From positions 1 to 5,011 of the forward strand of contig DCDC01000212.1 in assembly GCA_002316225.1 (NCBI GenBank): DNA of 5,011 nucleotides, written 5' to 3'. Positions 1 through 5,011 of the stretch are shown here, in pieces; within the stretch, counting starts at the first letter, position 1, and every line of letters begins with the position of its first letter. Origin of the DNA: Firmicutes bacterium UBA1065. GTDB lineage: Bacteria; Bacillota; Clostridia; Tissierellales; Sedimentibacteraceae. Under the pieces are notes generated by a model, which saw nothing but the letters and a program-made list of their open reading frames with translations, did not search any database and had not been told where the DNA came from. Both the position numbers and the translations under genes were made by a program.

Positions 1-617
1 GGAAGAAGATCAATCATGAGGTCAATAAACTCATCTTCCCTTCCCTTGTATTCGGGAAGGACGCTGTGGGGTCCCAAAAAAGTTGGCACTATATCAACCG
101 GATGCATTTTATCCAGTTCCTTCATTGCCTTAAGCTGCCTTATTTCCGTTTCCTCATCAAGACCGTATCCGCTTTTTCCCTCAACAGTAGTAACCCCCAT
201 ATCCAGCATCTTGTCAAGTCTTTTCCATCCGAGGCTTATAAGTTCTTCAGTTGAGGTATTCCTTGTTGCTCTCACGGTGCTGGTTATACCCCCGCCCCTC
301 TCCATTATGGACATGTAGGTGTCACCCTTCAATCTCCATGAAAACTCCTCAGCCCTGTATCCTCCGAATACCAGGTGGGTGTGAGAATCAATAAAGCCGG
401 GTAGCACTGCCTTGTCTGTCGCATCAATGACTTGGTATTCTTCTTCCTTGTAGTTTTTTAAAATATCCTCAGTCCCCACATCAATGATTACTTCGTCTTC
501 AATTACGATACATCCATTTTTGATTAACCCTATACAGGACATATCCTTGCCGTGCTTGGGAGCCTTTCCCCTGCATGTTACAAGCTCCGAGGCGTTTTTT
601 ATAATCAGCTTGCTCAT
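1..617 (-). CDS. hutI: imidazolonepropionase, N-terminal 205 residues (3' end outside window)
   Basis: This enzyme hydrolyses 4-imidazolone-5-propionate to N-formimino-L-glutamate, the third step of cytoplasmic histidine degradation. The frame is open from an ATG at 617-615 to the left edge, giving 205 codons, roughly half of the usual ~410-420 residues. The amidohydrolase metal motif FIDSHTH places ligands at His79 and His81. GGGITSTVRATR follows at about 108-119 and VEGKSGYGL at about 145-153. From memory of the Bacillus subtilis HutI structure, the residues Arg89, Tyr102, Tyr152 and His185 contact substrate; here Arg88, Tyr101, Tyr151 and His184 match, each offset by one. The later ligands (a His and an Asp) lie beyond the edge. 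The start is set by GAAGGAGGAA five bases upstream; an in-frame ATG at 632-630 would add MKEEI but would put that site inside the gene. It follows hutU by 158 bp, so co-transcription is likely. Identification is firm. Confidence 0.95.
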   Translation of the reverse strand, partial: MSKLIIKNASELVTCRGKAPKHGKDMSCIGLIKNGCIVIEDEVIIDVGTEDILKNYKEEEYQVIDATDKAVLPGFIDSHTHLVFGGYRAEEFSWRLKGDTYMSIMERGGGITSTVRATRNTSTEELISLGWKRLDKMLDMGVTTVEGKSGYGLDEETEIRQLKAMKELDKMHPVDIVPTFLGPHSVLPEYKGREDEFIDLMIDLL

Positions 618-620
618 AAT

Positions 621-629
621 TTCCTCCTT
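621..629 (-). promoter_or_regulatory. ribosome binding site of hutI (decides the start)
   Basis: The minus strand reads AAGGAGGAA directly before ATTATG, with GGAGG five bases from the ATG at 617. A second in-frame ATG lies at 632-630, upstream of this site and with no Shine-Dalgarno of its own, since the bases before it belong to repeat copy A. This makes 617 the better start. Confidence 0.8.
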
Positions 630-632
630 CAT

Positions 633-660
633 GAGATCCTTCGCTTCGCTCAGGATGACA
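633..660 (-). repeat. REP-like palindromic repeat, copy A
   Basis: Read on the minus strand this 28-base unit begins TGTCATCCTGAG, continues CGAAGCGAAGG and ends ATCTC. Its ends can pair (ATCCT with AGGAT), so it forms a small hairpin. It matches a repeat I recall as widespread in unrelated bacterial genomes, where it is often mistranslated as a peptide containing CHPERSEGS. It ends three bases before the purine-rich hutI ribosome binding region, so its hairpin could affect hutI translation (inference). Confidence 0.85.
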
Positions 661-668
661 AGGTGTTT

Positions 669-694
669 GAGCTTTCACTTTGCTCAGGATAACA
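669..694 (-). repeat. REP-like repeat, copy B (degenerate)
   Basis: On the minus strand this unit reads TGTTATCCTGAG, then CAAAGTGAAAGCTC. It has one mismatch to the core (TTATCC for TCATCC) and a diverged tail. The tail still pairs: GAGC with GCTC (669-672 and 682-685). The outer bases GTGTTT (663-668) and AAACAC (694-699) are also complementary, giving a larger bulged hairpin. It has the same orientation as copies A and D. Confidence 0.7.
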
Positions 695-723
695 AACACG
701 TGTCATTGCTATGTATACTCCAT

Positions 724-756
724 TGTCATCCTGAGGGCTTTAGCCCGAAGGATCTC
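724..756 (+). repeat. REP-like repeat, copy C (inverted relative to A, B and D)
   Basis: On the plus strand this 33-base copy begins TGTCATCCTGAG and ends GAAGGATCTC. Its middle is expanded to GGGCTTTAGCCC (735-746), itself a small hairpin. ATCCT (728-732) also pairs with AGGAT (749-753), so the unit folds on its own. It is the only copy pointing along the plus strand. Confidence 0.85.
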
Positions 757-760
757 TTTA

Positions 761-786
761 GAACCTTCACTTGACTCAGGATGACA
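761..786 (-). repeat. REP-like repeat, copy D, overlapping the hutU stop codon
   Basis: On the minus strand this unit begins TGTCATCCTGAG, continues TCAAGTGAAGG and ends TTC. Its first 12 bases are identical to the core of copies A and C. They include the TGA at 778-776 that ends hutU, and the last Ser-Ser codons (TCA TCC) also come from the repeat. Confidence 0.85.
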
Positions 787-2812
787 AGGTGCACCCATTA
801 TAATGTTTTAAGGTTTCTTCTATTAATTCGTCGCTTGCCACATAGGGTATGGTAATGTGGTCCTGTCCTTGGAATTTCTTGTTGTATGCAATTACCGTTT
901 CGATTGAGTGTTCGTTTCTTGCCCAGCTTCTCCTGGCCACTCCCACCATGGTGTCCCATGGGATTGAAGCTTTAATTATTTCATCCACTCTTTCGCTTCC
1001 GTCAAGGACAAGGCCGAAACCCCCATTGATGGACTTACTGATGCCTACCCCGCCACCGTTGTGAAGGGCAACTAAGGACATGCCCCTTGCAGCATTTCCG
1101 GCAAAGCAGTGAACAGCCATGTCTGCGGTTATATTGCTGCCGTCGTAGATGTTTGATGTTTCCCTGAAAGGTGAATCCGTACCTCCCGTATCGTGGTGGT
1201 CTCTTCCAAGCATCACGGGGCCGATTTCTCCCTTCCTTACCATATCGTTAAATTTAAGAGCTATGTCTCTCCTTCCCAGGGCATCCTGGTAGAGGATTCT
1301 TGCCTGGGTTCCGACAACCAGCTTGTTCTTTTCCGCGTCTCTTATCCAAATATAGTTATCCCTGTCCTGACCTCTCCTCTTTTGGTCTATAACTGACATG
1401 GCCGCTAAATCAGTTTTTCGCAGGTCTTCCGGCTTGCCGCTTAAGCAAACCCACCTGAAGGGGCCGTAGCCGTAATCAAAAAGCATGGGTCCCATTATGT
1501 CTTCCACATAGGAGGGGAAAATGAATCCTTCGCTGGTGTCCTTGCCGTTTTTTGCAATTTCCTTAACCCCGGCGTCAAAAACAGCCTTCATGAAGGAATT
1601 TCCGTAATCAAAGAAATAGGTTCCCCTGTCAACCAGGGTCTTTATTGCCTTGAAGTGGTCAGCCAACGACTTATCCACCATGCGGGCAAATTCTTCCCTG
1701 TTGTATTTCAAGAGCTCGGTTCTTTCTTCAAAGGTGAGACCCTTGGGACAATAGCCTCCGTCATAGGGCACATGGCATGAAGTCTGGTCGGACAACAAAT
1801 CTATGTGAATATTGTTATCAACCGCATATTCCAATAAATCCACAATGTTGCCGTGGTAGGCTATTGATATTGTTTGTTTCTTATAGAGGTATTCCCTTGC
1901 GACTTCAAAGGCTTCCTCAAGGTTATCGGTAACGGTAGTAACCCATCCCTGGCTTAACCTGGTTTGGATTCTTGAATAGTCAACCTCAGCGATTATACCT
2001 ACACCGTTGGCAATTTCAACAGCCTTGGCCTGAGCCCCGCTCATGCCTCCAAGGCCTGAGCTTACAAACAAGTGACCTGCCAGGTCCTTGTCGTCAGGAA
2101 TACCTAGCTCTTTTCTGCCTGCATTGATAAGAGTGTTAAAGGTTCCGTGTACAATACCCTGAGGGCCAATATACATCCAGCCGCCGGCAGTCATCTGGCC
2201 ATAGCTGGAACATCCCATTGCGGTTGCCTTTGCCCAGTCGTGTGGATTGTCAAACATCCCTATCATCAGGCCGTTTGATATGATAACCCTTGGGCTGGAC
2301 TTGTGGGATTTGAAAAGTCCCAAGGGATGGCCCGACATAACGGCCAAGGTTTGTTCATCCGTTAATTCCTCAAGGTATTTCTTAATCAGCTGATACTGCA
2401 TCCAGTTCTGGCAAACCTGGCCCGTTTCCCCGTAGGTAACAAGTTCATAGGGGTAGAGGGCAACCTCATGAGATAAGTTGTTGTCTATCATGACCTGGAA
2501 GGCCTTGCCTTCTATGCACTTACCCTTGTATTGGTCTATGGGTTTGCCGTAAATTCTTTCTTTGGGCATATAGCGGTAGCCGTAAATCCTGCCCCGGGTC
2601 ATAAGCTCTTCCAAAAATTCCGGAGCCAATTTTTCATGAAGGCTTTCCGGCACATATCTCAAGGCATTTTTTAAAGCTAATTTTATTTCTCTCTTGTTTA
2701 AGGAAACTTCTCTTTTGGGAGCCCGTCTTACATCTTCTTTTAAAACCGGATATTCCGGCAATTCATCACTCAGCTTGATTGTCATAGCATTCGATATACA
2801 TACATTATCCAT
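776..2812 (-). CDS. hutU: urocanate hydratase (urocanase), long type
   Basis: This cytoplasmic NAD-dependent enzyme converts urocanate and water to 4-imidazolone-5-propionate, the second step of histidine breakdown. The protein has 678 residues, longer than the ~555 of Pseudomonas-type HutU and close to the eukaryote-like form. The nucleotide-binding segment SGLGGMSGAQ is at 252-261, SDQTSCH at 341-347, FDYGNS at 401-406, RDHHDTGGTDSPFRET at 537-552 and ALHNGGGVG at 582-590. Where the Pseudomonas signature reads ARICW, this protein has ARILY (504-508), so the cysteine numbered 410 there is Leu507, as I recall for the eukaryote-like branch. The start is supported by GGAGGTGG eight bases upstream; Met10 is a less likely alternative. 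The last residues and the stop lie in a REP-like repeat. hutI follows in the same direction, and a 178-bp leader precedes the gene. Identification is very secure. Confidence 0.97.
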   Translation of the reverse strand: MDNVCISNAMTIKLSDELPEYPVLKEDVRRAPKREVSLNKREIKLALKNALRYVPESLHEKLAPEFLEELMTRGRIYGYRYMPKERIYGKPIDQYKGKCIEGKAFQVMIDNNLSHEVALYPYELVTYGETGQVCQNWMQYQLIKKYLEELTDEQTLAVMSGHPLGLFKSHKSSPRVIISNGLMIGMFDNPHDWAKATAMGCSSYGQMTAGGWMYIGPQGIVHGTFNTLINAGRKELGIPDDKDLAGHLFVSSGLGGMSGAQAKAVEIANGVGIIAEVDYSRIQTRLSQGWVTTVTDNLEEAFEVAREYLYKKQTISIAYHGNIVDLLEYAVDNNIHIDLLSDQTSCHVPYDGGYCPKGLTFEERTELLKYNREEFARMVDKSLADHFKAIKTLVDRGTYFFDYGNSFMKAVFDAGVKEIAKNGKDTSEGFIFPSYVEDIMGPMLFDYGYGPFRWVCLSGKPEDLRKTDLAAMSVIDQKRRGQDRDNYIWIRDAEKNKLVVGTQARILYQDALGRRDIALKFNDMVRKGEIGPVMLGRDHHDTGGTDSPFRETSNIYDGSNITADMAVHCFAGNAARGMSLVALHNGGGVGISKSINGGFGLVLDGSERVDEIIKASIPWDTMVGVARRSWARNEHSIETVIAYNKKFQGQDHITIPYVASDELIEETLKHYNGCTLSS

Positions 2813-2820
2813 CTATTGAA

Positions 2821-2828
2821 CCACCTCC
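2821..2828 (-). promoter_or_regulatory. ribosome binding site of hutU
   Basis: The minus strand reads GGAGGTGG, eight bases before the ATG at 2812. This near-ideal Shine-Dalgarno selects the first Met over Met10. Confidence 0.8.
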
Positions 2829-2840
2829 ATAAACATTTTA

Positions 2841-2857
2841 TTTATAAGAAAATCATA
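2841..2857 (-). promoter_or_regulatory. possible hutU -10 elements
   Basis: Two -10-like hexamers occur on the minus strand: TATGAT (2857-2852) and TATAAA (2846-2841). Neither has a recognisable TTGACA-like hexamer at 16-18 bases upstream. The hutU promoter probably lies in this leader, because a hairpin separates hutU from the gene before it, but its exact position is uncertain. Confidence 0.25.
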
Positions 2858-2901
2858 TGTCTTAAGATTACTTAAAGCTTTCTGGGGTAAACTTAGACCG
2901 T

Positions 2902-2927
2902 AAGTTAATAGTAAATCTAATTAACTT
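2902..2927. promoter_or_regulatory. 8-10-8 inverted repeat upstream of hutU, possible operator
   Basis: AAGTTAAT (2902-2909) and ATTAACTT (2920-2927) are exact reverse complements separated by 10 bases, centred about 100 bp before the hutU start. The size and symmetry suit a site for a dimeric regulator. The arms are AT-rich, so chance is possible. The right arm runs into a 16-base pyrimidine tract (2925-2940). I cannot assign a regulator. Confidence 0.3.
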
Positions 2928-2957
2928 CCCTCTCCCCCTTGTTTTTTATAAATATTT

Positions 2958-2992
2958 AATTATGCCTTACCCATGTAAGGCATAATTTTTTT
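2958..2992. terminator. hairpin terminator-like element at the end of the DUF2156 gene
   Basis: AATTATGCCTTAC (2958-2970) and GTAAGGCATAATT (2975-2987) form a perfect 13-bp stem with a CCAT loop. It begins four bases after the stop codon of the minus-strand gene ending at 2991, so it probably ends that transcript. However, the run of seven T (2986-2992) follows the stem on the plus strand. On the minus strand the bases after the stem are AAATATTTATAAAAAA, a poor U tract. It may act in both directions or mainly against plus-strand transcription. Confidence 0.65.
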
Positions 2993-3887
2993 ATTTAAGT
3001 TTTGCCCGGAATTTTACCGCCATCTTGTCGGGATAATATGAAAGCTTGGCTTTCCTTAAGCCTTCTAAGCCCATATCTTCTTCCCGGTTTATGTATATCA
3101 GGTCAGGATGATTGTTTTGAACCCATGCGGCAAACTGCTGGTTTATCATGGGGTATGCCCCCTGGACATCCTTAAAGGCTTTTTCTATATGTATAACATA
3201 GGTATCGGAACTTAAAACTTCACCGATCGTATAGGCTACAACCCGGCCCCCTGCCCTGATCAAGCCTCCTTCAAGCTCAAGGTCCTTAAAGTATTTGAAG
3301 AAATACTTAGTTGCACAGTTTTCATCCATCAGGCCTTGATCCTGCTGGCAGTCCGAATCGATACACCATTTCTTGTTCATCTCGATGCATTCGTCCTTGT
3401 TTTCTTCCGTTAGAGGCTCAAAGGACCAATCAGGATAGGATCTCATAAAAATACTGATGTGGTTTCTTTTTCTGTGGAGCTTTTTCCCTCTTAAAGTCAC
3501 CAGTTTTTCTATCCTATATATATAATCAAAATCCATCCTGGATTCCTGGAATATGAATTTTCCCGGATACAAGTTACTTAGTTCATTGACTTGTTTAAGA
3601 GACAAGCCTGCCATCATCAATCCTTCGGAATCGCGTGATTTAATTATCTCATCGATTACCGGCTTTACATTCCCCTTTCCCATGGGGTAAAGATATATAT
3701 CCTTTATATCGCCGATTTCTTGTTTTACGAGCAAAAATTCATTTACCCTGGCTACTCTTGTGTTATTTATATCCCTCCAGGCAAACAGATTTCCAAAATT
3801 CTCATGGCATCCCGTAATATCGTGTTCTTTCAATATGGAGTTTATCCATTGTCTATCTTTCAGTTGGATTTTTCTAAAGTTAAGCAT
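2991..3887 (-). CDS. DUF2156-type (phosphatidylglycerol lysyltransferase C-terminal-like) protein
   Basis: This 298-residue protein resembles the stand-alone DUF2156/LPG_synthase_C proteins common in Clostridia, which have a GNAT-like acyltransferase fold. Typical marks are the N-terminal GCHENFGNLFAWRDI (26-40), YRIEKLVTLRGKKLHRKRN (124-142), EGGLIRAGGRVVAYTIGE (206-223), the HIEKAF and YPMINQQFA stretch (233-253) and YINREEDMGLEGLRKAKLSY (265-284). No signal peptide or membrane segment is visible, so it lacks the membrane part of MprF, the full lipid lysyltransferase; it is probably cytoplasmic. By family analogy it may transfer an aminoacyl or acyl group, but substrate and donor are unknown and no function should be assumed. 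The start has AGGAGAA six bases upstream. Hairpins on both sides suggest a single-gene transcription unit unrelated to the hut genes. The family call is confident, the function is not. Confidence 0.85.
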   Translation of the reverse strand: MLNFRKIQLKDRQWINSILKEHDITGCHENFGNLFAWRDINNTRVARVNEFLLVKQEIGDIKDIYLYPMGKGNVKPVIDEIIKSRDSEGLMMAGLSLKQVNELSNLYPGKFIFQESRMDFDYIYRIEKLVTLRGKKLHRKRNHISIFMRSYPDWSFEPLTEENKDECIEMNKKWCIDSDCQQDQGLMDENCATKYFFKYFKDLELEGGLIRAGGRVVAYTIGEVLSSDTYVIHIEKAFKDVQGAYPMINQQFAAWVQNNHPDLIYINREEDMGLEGLRKAKLSYYPDKMAVKFRAKLK

Positions 3888-3893
3888 TAATAA

Positions 3894-3900
3894 TTCTCCT
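3894..3900 (-). promoter_or_regulatory. ribosome binding site of the DUF2156 gene
   Basis: The minus strand reads AGGAGAA six bases before the ATG at 3887, which fixes the start of the 298-residue product. Confidence 0.75.
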
Positions 3901-3943
3901 TGTTTTATTGCTCTCTCTTCTTATGATTTGATACAGCTGTTTA

Positions 3944-3949
3944 ATTATA
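3944..3949 (-). promoter_or_regulatory. -10 element of a likely promoter for the DUF2156 gene
   Basis: A perfect TATAAT lies on the minus strand 56 bases before the start codon. The hexamer 17 bases upstream is GTGTTT, a poor -35. Just downstream, near the expected transcription start, is the 8-bp palindrome ACAGCTGT (3933-3940). An independent promoter here fits with the terminator found just upstream. Confidence 0.5.
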
Positions 3950-3993
3950 CAACATGTTAAAGAAAAAAACACCTCTGGAAAAAATAATCTTAA

Positions 3994-4032
3994 AATAAAG
4001 CAGCTTTTGCCTATATGGCAAGCTGCTTTATT
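3994..4032 (-). terminator. intrinsic terminator of the aminotransferase gene
   Basis: AATAAAGCAGC (3994-4004) pairs with GCTGCTTTATT (4022-4032), and TTGCC (4007-4011) pairs with GGCAA (4017-4021). This makes a long hairpin with a two-base bulge and a TATAT loop. On the minus strand the stem runs into TTAAGATTATTTTTT, a T-rich tail. It lies 22 bases after the stop codon at 4055, in the correct orientation to end that transcript. Confidence 0.8.
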
Positions 4033-4054
4033 AGTTTTATACAGGTCTGGTCAT

Positions 4055-5011
4055 TTACATCTTTTCAAGTAAGGTCTTTAAGCCGATTCCTTTTTCGTAC
4101 TTGTGCCCTAATCTTATCAGTGTTCTTTCAATAGCAGCAAGGACCGAGTAAACCGTATGGTCGTCAATATTACCCATATGGCCAATTCTGAACATTTTAC
4201 CTGCGTATGCGGCAAGGCCTCCTCCAACCATGACTCCTTCTTCAGACAAGGTCTTCCTGAATTCGGCGTCATCGATTCCTTCCGGATAAAGTACACATGA
4301 AAGGGTTGAGCACCTGTGCTCTTTCTTTGCCAATACCTTCAAGCCCAAAGCCTCGATTGCATCGTTGAAAGCATCGGACACCCTTTTATGTCTTTCGTAT
4401 CTTTCTTCCAAGCCTTCTTCTTTTATAAGTCTTACCGATTCCTTAAGGGCCCAAACCATGTTTACGGCAGGGGTTGCATAGTATTTTGACGGGTCGTTCA
4501 TTATGGGAATCCATTTTTCAAAGTCAATATAGTATTCCGGTATGGTACCTAAGGCCTTTCTCCTGGCAAGTGCTTTTTGGCCTGCCCATAGTATAGCCAG
4601 GCCGGGTGCAACTCCAAAGGCTTTTTGAGACCCTGTGAACAAGATGTCTATATTCATATCGTCAACATATTCTCTTTCGCCGGCTGTAGCTGCAACTCCG
4701 TCAACTATGTACACGGTGTCCGGGAATTTCTTCATTATTTCACCGATTTTTTCAATGGGAGCTTTAGCACCCGTGGAAGTATCCACATGAGTTACGGTCA
4801 TTGCCGCATAATTTTTTTCCTTTAATTTTGCTTCAACCGCTTCCGGAGTAACAACGTCTCCCCATTCAGCAGCCAATACATCTGCATTAAGGCCTTTTCT
4901 GGTACAAATATCAATGAACCTGTCACCGAAAAATCCGTTGGATACTATCAATACATTGTCTCCCCGTTTTGTAACATTGGCAATAGCCATTTCCATTGCC
5001 AGTGTGCCGGA
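4055..5011 (-). CDS. class-V PLP aminotransferase, alanine/serine-glyoxylate type, 5' end outside window
   Basis: The open frame continues through the right edge, where the visible protein begins SGTLAMEMAIANV. That is the family's PLP-phosphate loop (usually GSGT-A-MEAA), so the Met at 4996 is internal and not the start. The 318 visible residues lack roughly 60-70 of the usual ~380. Counting from the edge, THVDTSTG is at 74-81, the PLP-ring aspartate Asp104 in YIVDGVA, the Schiff-base lysine Lys130 in GSQKAF, YYATPAVNMVWAL at 177-189 and the likely substrate-carboxylate arginine Arg275 in FRIGHMGN. The enzyme moves an amino group between an amino acid such as alanine, serine or aspartate and a keto acid such as glyoxylate or pyruvate. 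The exact pair cannot be read from sequence, so no symbol is given. All visible catalytic residues are intact. A terminator follows, so it is probably not in an operon with the next gene. Confidence 0.92.
   Translation of the reverse strand, partial: SGTLAMEMAIANVTKRGDNVLIVSNGFFGDRFIDICTRKGLNADVLAAEWGDVVTPEAVEAKLKEKNYAAMTVTHVDTSTGAKAPIEKIGEIMKKFPDTVYIVDGVAATAGEREYVDDMNIDILFTGSQKAFGVAPGLAILWAGQKALARRKALGTIPEYYIDFEKWIPIMNDPSKYYATPAVNMVWALKESVRLIKEEGLEERYERHKRVSDAFNDAIEALGLKVLAKKEHRCSTLSCVLYPEGIDDAEFRKTLSEEGVMVGGGLAAYAGKMFRIGHMGNIDDHTVYSVLAAIERTLIRLGHKYEKGIGLKTLLEKM

Larger units (their letters stand above)
724..786. repeat. long inverted repeat formed by copies C and D
   Basis: TGTCATCCTGAG at 724-735 is the exact reverse complement of CTCAGGATGACA at 775-786. 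Inside it, GAAGG (747-751) pairs with CCTTC (764-768), with further pairing after one mismatch. In a hutU-hutI transcript this would fold just after the hutU stop. No run of T follows on either strand, so it does not look like an intrinsic terminator. A role in transcript stability or in setting hutU and hutI levels is possible but unproven. Confidence 0.7.

Noticed and set aside
16..318. Plus-strand ORFs of 100 and 62 residues
   Set aside because: They are antisense shadows of hutI, whose motifs are unmistakable on the minus strand.
499..699. Minus-strand 66-residue ORF containing CHPERSEGS
   Set aside because: It is a translation of repeat copies B and A running out of frame into hutI, with no ribosome binding site. 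Such peptides are a known artefact of this repeat.
484..774. Plus-strand 96-residue ORF ending with HCHPEGFSPKDLF
   Set aside because: It is antisense to hutI and continues through the repeats, with no ribosome binding site or family resemblance.
633..786. CRISPR array
   Set aside because: There are only four copies, in mixed orientation and with unequal spacing and diverging tails, and no cas gene is visible.
849..1396. Plus-strand ORFs of 71 and 67 residues
   Set aside because: They are antisense shadows inside hutU.
2813..2957. Riboswitch or HutP-type antiterminator leader for hutU
   Set aside because: I could not match a known riboswitch core, and no terminator in the hutU direction lies between the likely promoter and the start codon.
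3760..3960. Plus-strand 66-residue ORF at the start of the DUF2156 gene
   Set aside because: It is antisense and spans the ribosome binding site and promoter of the real gene, with no start signals of its own.
4625..4825. Plus-strand 66-residue ORF
   Set aside because: It is an antisense shadow of the aminotransferase.
4994..4996. ATG as the true start of the aminotransferase
   Set aside because: The frame continues upstream as SGTLA, part of the conserved cofactor loop, and no ribosome binding site precedes this ATG.

Overview
The window looks like chromosomal DNA of a low-GC Gram-positive anaerobe of the Clostridia type. This is an inference from AT-rich spacers, strong GGAGG-type ribosome binding sites, short intrinsic-terminator-like hairpins and the character of the proteins; genus cannot be read from it. 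All four real genes lie on the minus strand, so the gene order in transcription runs from the right end of the window to the left.

Layout in transcription order: (1) 5011-4055, a class-V PLP aminotransferase of the alanine/serine-glyoxylate family, missing its N-terminus at the window edge and followed by a good hairpin terminator (3994-4032). (2) 3887-2991, a 298-residue DUF2156-type (phosphatidylglycerol lysyltransferase C-terminal-like, GNAT-fold) protein of unknown substrate, with its own TATAAT element and a hairpin directly at its stop codon. (3) 2812-776, a 678-residue urocanate hydratase (hutU) of the long, eukaryote-like type. (4) 617-1, the first 205 residues of imidazolonepropionase (hutI), cut by the window edge.

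hutU and hutI encode consecutive steps of histidine degradation: urocanate to 4-imidazolone-5-propionate, then to N-formimino-L-glutamate. They are probably co-transcribed, with the remaining hut genes perhaps beyond the left edge. The two right-hand genes have no evident link to histidine use.

The most distinctive part is the 158-bp gap between hutU and hutI. It is almost filled by four copies of a REP-like palindromic repeat (core TGTCATCCTGAG), three in one orientation and one inverted. One copy supplies the last codons and the stop of hutU. Another ends a few bases before the hutI ribosome binding site. The same repeat creates false ORFs on both strands. The 178-bp leader of hutU carries an 8-10-8 inverted repeat, a pyrimidine tract and a terminator-like hairpin whose T-run points the opposite way from the genes. 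I found no mobile element, CRISPR array, tRNA or rRNA, and no convincing novel multi-gene system.
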